Positions 43,796 through 52,052 are shown, counted from the stretch's first letter. The stretch: DNA of 64,000 nucleotides from Brachybacterium sp. UMB0905 (GCF_002871795.1 NZ_PNHL01000003.1:218456-282455); one strand, 5' to 3'. Made by a program: numbers and translations. Notes: a model not told the origin generated them from the sequence alone.

Positions 43796-44191
43796 ATGGC
43801 ATTCATCAAGATCAAGAAGAACCCGTCCCGCCGCGGCTACTGCGCCGCCGGCCCCCAGATCACCATCTCGAAGCAGCACACGATTGGGCTGAACACTGCG
43901 GCGTGGGAATTGATCGGGAAGCCCGCGCAGGTCGAGATCGCGTGGGACCCGGACACGAGCAGGGTCATGCTCACCGCGTCCTCACCGCATGAGGACACGT
44001 TTCCGCTGTCCGGGAAGAACGGCGCGAAGTTCGGTGCCCGCCAGTTGCTCCGCGACCTCGGTGTTGACCCGGAGGGCGTGACCAGGCGTTTCCCCGTCAC
44101 CCGCGAAAACCGTCTCTCGTTGATCGCTGACCTGTCCGACATGCCCGCCGCCAGCAGCGGCACCGTCACCCCGATCAGGAGAACAGCATGA
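43796..44191 (+). CDS. Hypothetical phage protein
   Basis: The 131-residue protein begins FIKIKKNPSRRG and contains ITISKQHTIGLNTAAWELIG, with predicted beta strands followed by helices. No family recognised. First gene of a new transcription stretch after a terminator, with GAAAGGA before the ATG. Confidence 0.75.
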   Translation: MAFIKIKKNPSRRGYCAAGPQITISKQHTIGLNTAAWELIGKPAQVEIAWDPDTSRVMLTASSPHEDTFPLSGKNGAKFGARQLLRDLGVDPEGVTRRFPVTRENRLSLIADLSDMPAASSGTVTPIRRTA

Positions 44192-44409
44192 CCATCAACT
44201 ACGACGGCTTCGGTGCCCCCATCACCGAGACCATGCACGAACTAGAGGCCTGCCGCACCTGGCCTCAGACACTAGAGCAGCCGGGTGAATCCTGGGCCCG
44301 CTGTACATGCGGTGAGGAGATGGGGTCGCAGGGCTCCGCGGGCGGGTCGGAACTGTCCGTGGGCGACCTGTTCCAGCAGCACCTAGAGGATGTGGGGGCC
44401 GACGCATGA
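44188..44409 (+). CDS. Small phage protein with CTC/GEE zinc-like pair
   Basis: The 73-residue protein overlaps its neighbours. One short Cys pair (ARCTCGEEM) and an upstream HELEAC could bind metal. Function unknown. Confidence 0.65.
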   Translation: MTINYDGFGAPITETMHELEACRTWPQTLEQPGESWARCTCGEEMGSQGSAGGSELSVGDLFQQHLEDVGADA

Positions 44410-44651
44410 TCCCCCGCGCTCTCCCGCGTCTCGTCACGGACGCGCTCCGCAACGGCTGGTCTGTGTCCGTGGACCAGAACTTCAAGCACATGTTCGCCGT
44501 CGCCGCCCGGTTCGAGCGGCCCGGCGAGTGGGTGGTCATCACCTGGAACGTCGAGGGGGACCGGCCCTCGCTCAAGTGGTCGGAGATCAACGGCTCCCCG
44601 ACCCCGTACACGCAGTGCACCCGCCTGATCCGATCGAAGGAGGCCTCATGA
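44406..44651 (+). CDS. Small phage protein, unknown
   Basis: The 81-residue protein is in an overlapping ATGA chain. It contains GWSVSVDQNFKHMFAVAARF and EWVVITWNVEG, suggesting a beta-sheet domain. No family recognised. Confidence 0.65.
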   Translation: MIPRALPRLVTDALRNGWSVSVDQNFKHMFAVAARFERPGEWVVITWNVEGDRPSLKWSEINGSPTPYTQCTRLIRSKEAS

Positions 44652-45580
44652 CCATCTCGCCCGAAAACCTGACCGCCTGGCGGACCGAGGCCGAGCACGT
44701 CATCACCAACAGCTCCCCCATCAACGACATCACCGACGCCGCACGGATCATCGCCCTACTCAACGCCCTCGAACAGGCCGAGCAGGAGCTGGCGGACGCT
44801 GCAGCCGAGATCGAGAAGCTGGAATGGACCGGAGGTTTCCAAACTTCCTTCCCCTCACCGAGCAAGGGGATGCGCTACCAGAGGGAGCGTGATGAGGCGC
44901 GGGCCGAGCTGGCGAAGGCTGACGCCCAGATCGAGGAGCTGAACACGGAGGCGCAGACCTACAGCGATGCGCTCTCCAAGGAGATCGCCCGCGCGGAGAA
45001 GGCCGAGCAGGAGCGGGACGAGGCCAAGCGCTCCGAGTGCCCCGACAAGGACGTGCACTGGCGGTACATCGGCCTGCTGGACGAACTCAATGAGATGCGG
45101 CATCAGCGGTACGAGGCGCGGGCACGAGCCGACCAGGCCGAGGCGCGCGCGGAGAAGGCCGAGCAGGAGGTCGAGCACCTCCGCACGGTCCTGGACACGA
45201 CCGCGCGGCAGCGGGACGAGGCCGACAAGCGGGTCACGAAGGTCGTGAAGGAGCGGGACCAGGCAATCGCTGACCAGCACATGACTGCTGACCAGCACCT
45301 CGCCGCCGCCGTGGCGCACGGCGTCACGGCCACCGACGAGATGGTCGAGCGAGCGCGCCTCGCGTACAACGCGATCTACCCCTCCGGGGCGTGGGTCGGT
45401 GGAATCCGCGCAGCCCTCACCGCCGCGCTCACCAAGCCCCAGCGGCCCGACGGAGCCGAGGAGATCGAGCGTCTGCTCACCGAAAATCTGGGCGACTTCC
45501 GACCGCCCGTCGAGCCCGAGGCGATTGCGGACCTCCTCGCCTCTCGCGGCGTCCGTGTCGTCGGCGAGGAGCAGCCGTGA
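44648..45580 (+). CDS. Coiled-coil phage protein
   Basis: The 310-residue protein is dominated by a long coiled coil (about residues 35-215: heptads of Ala/Glu/Arg with repeats of the type AEKAEQERDEA). A short C-terminal domain ends SRGVRVVGEEQP. Such proteins in actinophages are structural or regulatory; the role is unknown. Repeats between AEKAEQE units suggest internal duplication. Confidence 0.75.
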   Translation: MTISPENLTAWRTEAEHVITNSSPINDITDAARIIALLNALEQAEQELADAAAEIEKLEWTGGFQTSFPSPSKGMRYQRERDEARAELAKADAQIEELNTEAQTYSDALSKEIARAEKAEQERDEAKRSECPDKDVHWRYIGLLDELNEMRHQRYEARARADQAEARAEKAEQEVEHLRTVLDTTARQRDEADKRVTKVVKERDQAIADQHMTADQHLAAAVAHGVTATDEMVERARLAYNAIYPSGAWVGGIRAALTAALTKPQRPDGAEEIERLLTENLGDFRPPVEPEAIADLLASRGVRVVGEEQP

Positions 45581-45759
45581 AGCACATCCGAGTCAGCCTC
45601 ACCGACACCGAGGCCACCGCTCTCGAACGGGAACTCACGGCACCTCGCGGATGGGGTGTCCGTCCGCCGAGACCGCTCGTTACCGCCGAGGCGAAGATCC
45701 TCGCCGCCCTGGCCGAGGTCGGCCTGGACCGGCCCGCCGAACACCGGGAGGTGCCGTGA
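45577..45759 (+). CDS. Small phage protein, unknown
   Basis: GTG start in a GTGA overlap, 60 residues, beginning VKHIRVSLTDTEATALEREL. Possible ribbon-helix-helix-like start, not proven. Confidence 0.6.
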   Translation: MKHIRVSLTDTEATALERELTAPRGWGVRPPRPLVTAEAKILAALAEVGLDRPAEHREVP

Positions 45760-45929
45760 GCACCTGGACCCGCACCGACAAGCGCGGCATCCGCGTCCGC
45801 TTCACCATCACCCCCGACCAGCGCGGGAACGTCACTCTTACCCGCGAGGAAGCCGAAGGCCTGCTCCGGACGGGCGGGTGGACCCCCGAGGCCGAGGTCG
45901 GCCTCACCCCGAAGGAGAATGCATCATGA
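45756..45929 (+). CDS. Small phage protein, unknown
   Basis: GTG start overlapping the previous stop (GTGA), 57 residues, with RGIRVRFTITPDQRGNVTLT forming a likely beta hairpin. Ends in an ATGA overlap with the next gene. Confidence 0.6.
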   Translation: MSTWTRTDKRGIRVRFTITPDQRGNVTLTREEAEGLLRTGGWTPEAEVGLTPKENAS

Positions 45930-46390
45930 CCACCACCGACCCCTTCACCACCGCCGCGAACACCGCCGCGCGCGAGTACGCCAGGACGCCGCGCATGAAC
46001 GTTGGCACCGTGCGAGACCGGATTGGCGAGGCGCACGCGGACGGCTGGGAAGCCGCGCGGCGCTACCTCGCCGCCCAGGAGCCGGACGAATCCGTCCTCA
46101 TGGATTCACACGAGGAGCACATCGCGGACCGACTCGCAGACGCGGGCTACACCGAGTGCGCCGAGGACGAGGACGGCTGGCTCACATGGGTCAGCGCGCC
46201 CCTGGGCGAGGTGCTGCGGATCGTGAGCGCCGCGCAGGAGCCGTCCGAAGCCGAGGTCGAAGCCGCCGCACTGGCGATGGACGAGAACTTCAACCCGGAC
46301 CGATACCCGGTCATGGCGGCGATGTTCCGCGACTACGCCCGGGTCGCTCTGTCCGCCGCCCGTGCCGCCCGACGAGACGAGGAGGAATGA
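45926..46390 (+). CDS. Hypothetical phage protein
   Basis: The 154-residue acidic helical protein contains VGTVRDRIGEAHADGWEAAR and a C-terminal MFRDYARVALSAARAARRD helix. It resembles neighbouring small genes in style (paralogy of the REYARTP/VALSAARA parts with other genes is possible). Function unknown. Confidence 0.7.
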   Translation: MTTTDPFTTAANTAAREYARTPRMNVGTVRDRIGEAHADGWEAARRYLAAQEPDESVLMDSHEEHIADRLADAGYTECAEDEDGWLTWVSAPLGEVLRIVSAAQEPSEAEVEAAALAMDENFNPDRYPVMAAMFRDYARVALSAARAARRDEEE

Positions 46391-46391
46391 C

Positions 46392-46706
46392 GTGAGCAAC
46401 GACTACACCCGCCTAGCCGAGGCCCCGGCGCTGAACCACCCCGGCTACCCCGTCTGCGATGCGTGCGACGTCGAGACCGAGCTGGACGACAGCCAGTGGA
46501 TGTGCCCAGCTTGCGGCACTATCTGGCCCGGCGATGGCATGGAGGCGAGCGGGGACGACGCGACCCTCTACCCAGACTGGTCCGGCGAAGACCTCACCGG
46601 GCCGGTCTGCCCGAACCATGAGGCGTGGCGAGTCGCGGTACTCCCGCCTGACGAGCGGGACGCCTGGATCCGCGAACACTGCCCCCGAGAGGACCCCACC
46701 CGATGA
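46392..46706 (+). CDS. Zinc-ribbon phage protein
   Basis: GTG start one base after the previous stop; 104 residues with VCDACDVETEL and WMCPACGTIWPGDG, two CxxC knuckles forming a rubredoxin-like zinc ribbon, followed by a CPNHEAWR segment. Probable DNA/RNA or protein adaptor, target unknown. Confidence 0.75.
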   Translation: MSNDYTRLAEAPALNHPGYPVCDACDVETELDDSQWMCPACGTIWPGDGMEASGDDATLYPDWSGEDLTGPVCPNHEAWRVAVLPPDERDAWIREHCPREDPTR

Positions 46707-47068
46707 CGACCCCGAACACCGACCTCCAAGAGCAGATCGCCATCGCGCTCTACGGCAACGCCGAGTATTACGGCCCCGAGGACGTGCAGCCCGAATGGGA
46801 GCGGCGAGGAGACGAGGAGCGCGACGAGTGGCGACAGATCGCCGCCGCAGTGATGCCCATCGTGGACGCCGCCGTAAAGCGCGCGAAGGCAGAAGTGCTC
46901 AGGGAAGCAGGACGAGACCTAGAACGCGAATGGCCCAACAGGCTCGGAATCGGCCTGCCCCCCGAGGACTACGACCACGCCGGAGACCACGCGATAGATA
47001 CCGCGCACGAGTACCTCAAGCGCCGCGCCACCGAGTACGAGACAGGAGATAGCGATGAGCACCGATAA
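46703..47068 (+). CDS. Hypothetical phage protein
   Basis: The 121-residue protein starts LQEQIAIALYGNAEYYGPED. It is similar in plan to 47527-47856 (both start MTTPNT, then an LQEQ/LAEQ helix, and share AVKRAKAE/AVKRAQAE), so the two are likely paralogues. Confidence 0.7.
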   Translation: MTTPNTDLQEQIAIALYGNAEYYGPEDVQPEWERRGDEERDEWRQIAAAVMPIVDAAVKRAKAEVLREAGRDLEREWPNRLGIGLPPEDYDHAGDHAIDTAHEYLKRRATEYETGDSDEHR

Positions 47069-47360
47069 GTACGTGCCGAGCGATGAGGCCGTGCGCGGGC
47101 CCTTCGCGGGTGTGCTCGATGAGTACTGCGGGATTCCGCTAGAGGAGGGTGTCGCCGCGTTCGACCGCTGGCTCGCCGCGCATGACGCCCGCATCCGCCG
47201 GGACGGGGCGCGTGAAGCACTCGACGGGCTGGCGAACTATGCGCGAGCGCGCGGCACCATCGCGTCCATGGACATCGTCTACCACCTCTGGGGGAGCGTA
47301 TCCTCCGCCGCTGAGCACTACCGCGACACCCACTACTCGATCCCCGGGGAGGCCCCGTGA
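47055..47360 (+). CDS. Hypothetical phage protein
   Basis: The 101-residue protein overlaps the upstream gene by 14 bp. It contains VAAFDRWLAAHDARIRRDGA and ends with an HYSIPGEAP tail. No family recognised. Confidence 0.65.
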   Translation: MSTDKYVPSDEAVRGPFAGVLDEYCGIPLEEGVAAFDRWLAAHDARIRRDGAREALDGLANYARARGTIASMDIVYHLWGSVSSAAEHYRDTHYSIPGEAP

Positions 47361-47530
47361 CCGATCCGAGCATTGACGACCTACGCCGCGCCGGGACAGA
47401 GGAGGCCGTCCGCCCGATCCAGGCCCGCATCGATGAGATGCTCACTTCCCTGCCCTGGCATGGGCGGCTCATCTACCGCGCCGCCCTGCCTGCCTCCCGC
47501 CGCGCCCGAGGAGAGGACCCCACCCGATGA
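47357..47530 (+). CDS. Small phage protein, unknown
   Basis: A GTG start in a GTGA overlap opens a 57-residue frame (TDPSIDDLRRAGTEEAVRPI) that ends in an ATGA overlap with the next gene. Its last residues RGEDPTR repeat the end of 46392-46706 (REDPTR), with the same sequence leading to ATGAC, so this segment may be duplicated. Confidence 0.6.
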   Translation: MTDPSIDDLRRAGTEEAVRPIQARIDEMLTSLPWHGRLIYRAALPASRRARGEDPTR

Positions 47531-47856
47531 CAACCCCGAACACCAACCTGGCCGAGCAGGTACGCACCTACCTCGAAGAGGTCGGGCTCACGGACCGCCC
47601 CGAAGAGTACGGCGACGGCATCCACGGCTGGCGGTGCGAGCTCCCCGACCTCTACGGGCGATGCGACTGCCTAGACAATGTCGTGGCCGACCTCGTGAAC
47701 CTCATGGAAGCCGCCGTGAAGCGCGCGCAGGCCGAAGCGCTCCGAGACGCGGCGGACGATCCGGTACTACGCCTGTCCGGCCACTCCGGCATCAGCATCA
47801 CCCGACTGCGCGCTCGCGCCGACCTGATCAAGAAGGAGGCCCCCGATGAGCAGTGA
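47527..47856 (+). CDS. Hypothetical phage protein, paralogue of 46703-47068
   Basis: The 109-residue protein starts MTTPNTNLAEQVRTYLEEVG, shares the AAVKRAQAEALRDAA helix with the earlier gene, and has a YGRCDCLDN cysteine pair. Function unknown. Confidence 0.7.
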   Translation: MTTPNTNLAEQVRTYLEEVGLTDRPEEYGDGIHGWRCELPDLYGRCDCLDNVVADLVNLMEAAVKRAQAEALRDAADDPVLRLSGHSGISITRLRARADLIKKEAPDEQ

Positions 47857-47941
47857 CCACCACCAGCGCAGACAGGAGCACCCGATGACCGTCCTCTACA
47901 GGCACGCCTGGGAGCCCGTCACCGGCCCTGGAGTCGCCTAA
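47846..47941 (+). CDS. Very small phage ORF
   Basis: A 31-residue frame in an overlap with the previous gene, or 18 residues from an internal ATG at 47885. It overlaps the end of the leftward DUF3263 gene, so it may be noise. Confidence 0.35.
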   Translation: MSSDHHQRRQEHPMTVLYRHAWEPVTGPGVA

Positions 47942-48119
47942 GCCGGTTCACCGTCCCCGGCGCGCACTCGACCGCCTCCCGCGTGTCGAGCAGCCGATTC
48001 AACCGCACCAGGTAGGCGGTCCGGGTCAACCCCATAGCCCGGACTGCCTGCCACTTCACCCCCGCAAACCGGAACGTCCGCGACTCCAAATCCAGAATCG
48101 CCCTATCGGTGTCATCCAT
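47919..48119 (-). CDS. DUF3263 domain protein
   Basis: The 66-residue leftward protein fits DUF3263: DRAILDLESRTFRFAGVKWQ, then GLTRTAYLVRLNRLLDTREA and a basic end. DUF3263 is a small actinobacterial/actinophage family with a helix-turn-helix appearance; its role is unknown. It is convergent with the rightward chain. Confidence 0.8.
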   Translation of the reverse strand: MDDTDRAILDLESRTFRFAGVKWQAVRAMGLTRTAYLVRLNRLLDTREAVECAPGTVNRLRRLQGR

Positions 48120-48146
48120 CCCGGCACCCTACCCACCACCACCCAC

Positions 48147-48173
48147 AAGCCGCCCGAGTGGCGGCTTTTTTCA
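48147..48173 (+). terminator. Rho-independent terminator
   Basis: AAGCCGCC-CGAGT-GGCGGCTT followed by a run of T; it lies just before the rusA-like gene. Confidence 0.75.
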
Positions 48174-48183
48174 TGAGGACGCC

Positions 48184-48567
48184 ATGCCGCGACAGTTCAC
48201 CCTCACCATCCCCCAATCCGAAGTCATCGGCTCCAACCGGGACGCCCCGATCTGGCGACGCAAGCGCACCAAGGACACCATGCGGGCACTGACCCGCGAT
48301 GCAGCCCACGGCCTGGCTCCCATGGGGACCGCCACCATCTTCATCGGCATCACGAAGCGCACCCGAGGCCGCTACGACCCCACCAACCTCACCGACACCT
48401 TCAAAGGCTGCGTGGACGAGCTGGTGACCATGGGAATCCTCGATGAGGACGACTACCACCACGTGACCGGCCCATTCGTCTACCACAAAGGCGTCGATGC
48501 ACGAGTGCCCCCGAAGCACATCCGTGCCCTCGTCACCCTCACCGACTACTCCACCATCCCCTTCTGA
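48184..48567 (+). CDS. RusA-family Holliday junction resolvase
   Basis: The 127-residue protein shows the RusA core: GRYDPTNLTDTFKGCVDELV with the metal-binding Asp residues, then GILDEDDYHHV with further acidic residues. It would resolve branched DNA during phage replication or packaging. Length fits the family. It precedes the replication gene. Confidence 0.88.
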   Translation: MPRQFTLTIPQSEVIGSNRDAPIWRRKRTKDTMRALTRDAAHGLAPMGTATIFIGITKRTRGRYDPTNLTDTFKGCVDELVTMGILDEDDYHHVTGPFVYHKGVDARVPPKHIRALVTLTDYSTIPF

Positions 48568-48578
48568 GAGGAGGCCAC

Positions 48579-49511
48579 GTGGCGAGCGATCGCGCGTACA
48601 TCAACAGGGGCATCTGGAACGACGCCGACCACCGGCAGCTCACCCCAGAGGCCCAGCACCTCTACTACATGCTCCTGACCCACCCCACGCTCTCCTATGC
48701 GGGCGTCGTGGACTGGCGTCCCAACCGTCTCACCCCCTTCGCACGCGGCCTGACCGTCGAACGGATCGAGGCGGCGGCCGCGGAGCTGTCCGCCGGCCTG
48801 TACATCGTCATCGACGAAGAGACCGAGGAAGTGCTCATCCGGTCCTGGGTGAAGCACGACGGGGTGCTCAAGCAGCCCCGCCTCGCGGTGTCGATGGCGA
48901 ACGCGTACACCCGCACCGCATCGAACGACCTCCGGGGTGTGATCGTGCACGAGCTCGCGAGGCAGCGCGAAGCTCATCCCGAGTACGCGTGCTGGGGGGA
49001 CTCGAGGGTCCTGGACGTCCTCGCTCAGCCCTCCATTTCGGCTAAGGATCTGCCCCCGTTTACCCCCACGGTTAGGGCAAGCGTTGGGGATGGGTTTGGG
49101 GATGGGTTTACCCCAAACCTATCCCCTGGGGTTGGGCCTGGTTTGGTCTCCCCCCCTACTCCTACTCCTACTCCTACTCCTACTCCAACTCCCCCTTCCT
49201 CTAGCGAGGAAGGGGGGTCCGGGGGGAAACGCCGAGCGACCCAGCTCCCCACCGACTGGCATCCCACCGACAAGCACGCGGCTATCGCCGCCGAGCGCAA
49301 CGTCGACGTAGAGCTCGAAGCCGAGAAGTTCCGCGACTGGTGCGGAGCGACCGGCCGCACCTACAAGAACCACGACCTCGCCTTCAACAACTGGCTCCGC
49401 CGCGCTGAACCACCCCGAGGCAACCAACAACGACAGAACCGAGACGCCGCCTCCGCTGAGGCGCTCGTCCAAGCCCACTTCGACATGCAAGCGATGGGAG
49501 GCCCCCAATGA
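48579..49511 (+). CDS. Phage replication initiator / helicase-loader-like protein
   Basis: GTG 48579 gives 310 residues. The N-terminal 130 residues form a winged-helix-like domain (YINRGIWNDADHRQLTPEAQ, YAGVVDWRPNRL) common in actinophage replication proteins. A Gly-rich then Pro-Thr linker (residues 170-205) follows, then a C-terminal helical domain (ELEAEKFRDWCGATGRTYKN, FNNWLRRA) like DnaT/O-type loaders. The linker is encoded by DNA with iteron-like repeats and a CCTACT microsatellite. Confidence 0.75.
   Translation: MASDRAYINRGIWNDADHRQLTPEAQHLYYMLLTHPTLSYAGVVDWRPNRLTPFARGLTVERIEAAAAELSAGLYIVIDEETEEVLIRSWVKHDGVLKQPRLAVSMANAYTRTASNDLRGVIVHELARQREAHPEYACWGDSRVLDVLAQPSISAKDLPPFTPTVRASVGDGFGDGFTPNLSPGVGPGLVSPPTPTPTPTPTPTPPSSSEEGGSGGKRRATQLPTDWHPTDKHAAIAAERNVDVELEAEKFRDWCGATGRTYKNHDLAFNNWLRRAEPPRGNQQRQNRDAASAEALVQAHFDMQAMGGPQ
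49086..49131. repeat. Iteron-like repeats inside the replication gene, candidate phage origin
   Basis: GGGGATGGGTTT occurs twice in direct tandem (49086-49097 and 49098-49109). CCCCAAACCTATCCCC (49111-49126) is an inverted copy with one change, and CCCCTGGGG follows. GGTTTGGGG/CCCCAAACC can also form a 9-bp stem. The position inside the initiator gene parallels the lambda O gene origin. Confidence 0.55.
49155..49190 (+). repeat. CCTACT hexanucleotide microsatellite coding (Pro-Thr)n
   Basis: Five perfect CCTACT units (49155-49184) plus one CCAACT are in frame and encode the Pro-Thr linker of the replication protein. Unit gain or loss keeps the frame. Confidence 0.9.
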
Positions 49512-50065
49512 ACGACCCCACCCCGATCGGTGCCGCACTCGACACGATCCCCACCACACCCACCGAACTCGTCACCGCGGCAGACGGGACCACGGGCGTG
49601 ATCCAGTGGGAGGGAACAGCAGTCGACGGTCAATGGCTGACGAACTACGTCAACCAGCTCATCGCCGCTCGCCTCGTGGAGCCGTGGCAGCTCGGCGGTG
49701 ACAAAGCGCAGACCGCGCATGCGCGCGCCGCGAACCGCGACCGGCTCACGTCTTGGCATCGCGCTCTCGCAGGTCTTCCCCAGGAGGGGCTAGATGCGGC
49801 TCGGCAGCACTTCGAGAAGCACGGCGTCCCCGCCGACTCTCGTGGCTCGCGCCGCTGGCATCTTCGGCCCTCGGATGTGTCCGACTGGGTCCGGGCCCGT
49901 GCTCGCCGCCTGATCCCTGCGGAGAAGGCGTGCGAGGCCCACCCGTCGGAGTGGCGGCACTCGTGCACCCAGTGCGACTACGCGGGCCCCGTAGACCCCG
50001 ACCGGGCCCGCTCCTACATCGCCCAAATCCGCGCCACCCTCGCCCAGCGAAAGGACACCCCGTGA
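49508..50065 (+). CDS. Hypothetical phage protein with zinc-finger-like end
   Basis: The 185-residue protein overlaps the replication gene by ATGA. It has a helical middle (RDRLTSWHRALAGLPQEGLD) and a C-terminal CEAHPSEWRHSCTQCDYAGP Cys cluster that could bind zinc. Position suggests a replication accessory role, not proven. Confidence 0.7.
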   Translation: MNDPTPIGAALDTIPTTPTELVTAADGTTGVIQWEGTAVDGQWLTNYVNQLIAARLVEPWQLGGDKAQTAHARAANRDRLTSWHRALAGLPQEGLDAARQHFEKHGVPADSRGSRRWHLRPSDVSDWVRARARRLIPAEKACEAHPSEWRHSCTQCDYAGPVDPDRARSYIAQIRATLAQRKDTP

Positions 50066-50703
50066 CCTCGTTTGAACTCATCGGCACCATGCGAGATCGC
50101 CTCGAAGACATCCGCCACTGGCGCGGCCAGCTCTCCGACGTCATGCTCACCATCACCTGCCACGCCATGGACCTCACCGGCATCCGAGGCACCACCAACC
50201 GAATCCCCGGCGGTGACGCCCTCGCCATGCTCGGACCCTGGGCACCCGACGCCGACCACGGCGACGACCTCCCCCACCCAGACCAGATCCTGCGAGAGTG
50301 GATGGAGACCATCACGGAGCAACCCTCCCCCAGCTCCTGGGAAGAGTGCTGGCGCTGGCACTGGGACTCAACACCACGCATTCTCGAATCCCCCTGGGCC
50401 GAGGAATGGCAACAAGACCTCACCGCCCTCTGGTGGCGACTCGCCCGCCTCACCGGCAACGAACCCAAGCATGAGGAAGACACGATGCGGGGGGCACTCG
50501 ACTGCATCAACGCCCGCGACGACCTCCCACCGGAGCTGCGCCTCACAGCACGAGACGCGGACCGGTTCTGGCCCGGAATCGCCCAACGCCTCAAGGACGA
50601 CCGCCACCACGGCAGACCCACCCCCGACCGCGCAGACGACCGCACCTACATAGTCGCCGACCTCCGCGAATACTGGGCGCGCCGACTTGCGTCGGTCGCC
50701 TGA
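50062..50703 (+). CDS. Hypothetical phage protein
   Basis: GTG start in a GTGA overlap; 213 residues rich in Trp and charged helices (SWEECWRWHWDS, WAEEWQQDLTALWWRLARL). The C-terminal part ends YIVADLREYWARRLASVA, reminiscent of short helix-turn-helix domains. No family recognised. Confidence 0.7.
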   Translation: MTSFELIGTMRDRLEDIRHWRGQLSDVMLTITCHAMDLTGIRGTTNRIPGGDALAMLGPWAPDADHGDDLPHPDQILREWMETITEQPSPSSWEECWRWHWDSTPRILESPWAEEWQQDLTALWWRLARLTGNEPKHEEDTMRGALDCINARDDLPPELRLTARDADRFWPGIAQRLKDDRHHGRPTPDRADDRTYIVADLREYWARRLASVA

Positions 50704-50831
50704 CCATGGCAACCTAGACCTGACCCCGAAGTGGGTCCGAAACCGAAGCCCCGAGCCACACAGGCCGGGGCTTTACTCATGCGCCAAGACCGTGACCACC
50801 GACCCAGCGCCAGCAGGGACGACCACGGCAC

Positions 50832-50923
50832 GGAGAGTCCAGCCGACAGATGGCGACGGCAACCGCCTTGAAAGCGGCAAGCCCCCCGAGGGCGTGTGGG
50901 TTCGACCCCCACACTCTCCGCCA
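50832..50923 (+). tRNA. tRNA-Ser (anticodon TGA), phage-encoded
   Basis: A class II tRNA: acceptor GGAGAGT pairs with ACTCTCC, anticodon loop CTTGAAA carries TGA, the long variable arm (GCCC...GGGC) is present, the T arm GTGGGTTCGACCCCCAC is canonical, and GCCA is encoded at the 3' end (CCA at 50921-50923). The anticodon stem has one A-C mismatch at its base. Confidence 0.9.
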
Positions 50924-51166
50924 GGTGCCCGGCGAGACCGACGGGCCGAAGACCCGGGCACCCGAACCCTCCGCTCGAAGCGCCCCACAGGCGAAACAGC
51001 GCTCGCGGAACGCGCACCGCGAAGCGCACCCAAGAGGGCAAACGCGGCAGCGCAGAACCCCCACCCCGGAAGCCAAGACAGCCCCGGGGTGGGGACACCC
51101 CAGGGCCCAGAACAGCAGACCCCCTGCTACCTCACAGCCCCCACTCCGGAGCCGACTCCCCCCGAC

Positions 51167-51613
51167 CTACCTCGACCCGAACCGAGCAGCCTTCAACGCC
51201 GCACGGTCCATCAACGACAAAGACTCCCCCCGAGCCACCTTCGCGGCCATCGACTCCTCCACGATGATCCGGTCCCGCCACGCCTCGTACGCATCAACGG
51301 TGCCGCCCTCAACACCGGAGCCATCGCGGACAACCAACTCACCCAACGCCGCAAGACCGCGGCCCCGCATCCGCCGATCAGGAGACGGCAGCGGGATCCC
51401 GAGAGCCGAAGCCCGAGCAGCCAGATCCTCGTGATCCTCACCAAGCGCACGAGCACGCGACTCAGCCCACGACAATGTGGACTCCGAAGCGCGCTCAGCC
51501 TTGGCCGACTCGACCTCAGCACGCCGCTCAGCCCTCACAGCACGCTCATCCGCACGCGCCTGCATCGCATCAACCCTCGCGAGCTGTCGCTCACGCCACT
51601 CTCGATACCCCAT
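51167..51613 (-). CDS. Coiled-coil hypothetical phage protein (leftward)
   Basis: The 148-residue protein starts GYREWRERQLARVDAMQARA and is helical and charged (RAERRAEVESAKAERASEST). The end AAKVARGESLSLMDRAALKA looks like a short helical domain. No clear ribosome site before ATG 51613; a TTG at 51652 is the alternative. The 240 bp between it and tRNA-Ser hold no gene I can support. Confidence 0.6.
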   Translation of the reverse strand: MGYREWRERQLARVDAMQARADERAVRAERRAEVESAKAERASESTLSWAESRARALGEDHEDLAARASALGIPLPSPDRRMRGRGLAALGELVVRDGSGVEGGTVDAYEAWRDRIIVEESMAAKVARGESLSLMDRAALKAARFGSR

Positions 51614-51655
51614 GAGTGAAGCGTAGCCAGCGGCCACAACGGAAGGAAGCAAGGC

Positions 51656-51949
51656 GTGAACTGGACCGAGTACCCCACCAAACGCACCGCCACCCGATCA
51701 CAGCAGATCGCATGGGAACGCACCATCAAGGCGCGCGACAAGCACTGCCAGATCCGCGGCCCACGATGCACCGGACAAGTCAACGAAGCCGACCACATCA
51801 TCCCCGTCGCAGAAGGCGGAGCAGAACTCGACCCCGCCAACGGCCAAGGAGCCTGTCGCACCTGCCACAACGACAAGACCCAAGCCGAAGCGCGCCGCGG
51901 ACAACACCGCTGGAAACGCAAGCCCGAACCCCACCCCGGCCTCAAATAA
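51656..51949 (+). CDS. HNH endonuclease (packaging-linked)
   Basis: The 97-residue protein has CQIRGPRC, then EADHIIPVAEGG with the catalytic DH, and CRTCHNDKTQAEARR closing the HNH/zinc motif. Small phage HNH proteins near terminase genes assist DNA packaging or cos cleavage. GTG 51656 is the start. It precedes the terminase region but is separated by a leftward cluster. Confidence 0.88.
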   Translation: MNWTEYPTKRTATRSQQIAWERTIKARDKHCQIRGPRCTGQVNEADHIIPVAEGGAELDPANGQGACRTCHNDKTQAEARRGQHRWKRKPEPHPGLK

Positions 51950-52052
51950 AACCGCAGGCCAGGGGGGCACCATCCCCTCCCCTCCCCCACCCAGAGCGCG
52001 GCGGGGTCGCTAGTCGCTCGGGTTCCGTACAGGTCTGGGCGGTTGCGTAGTG

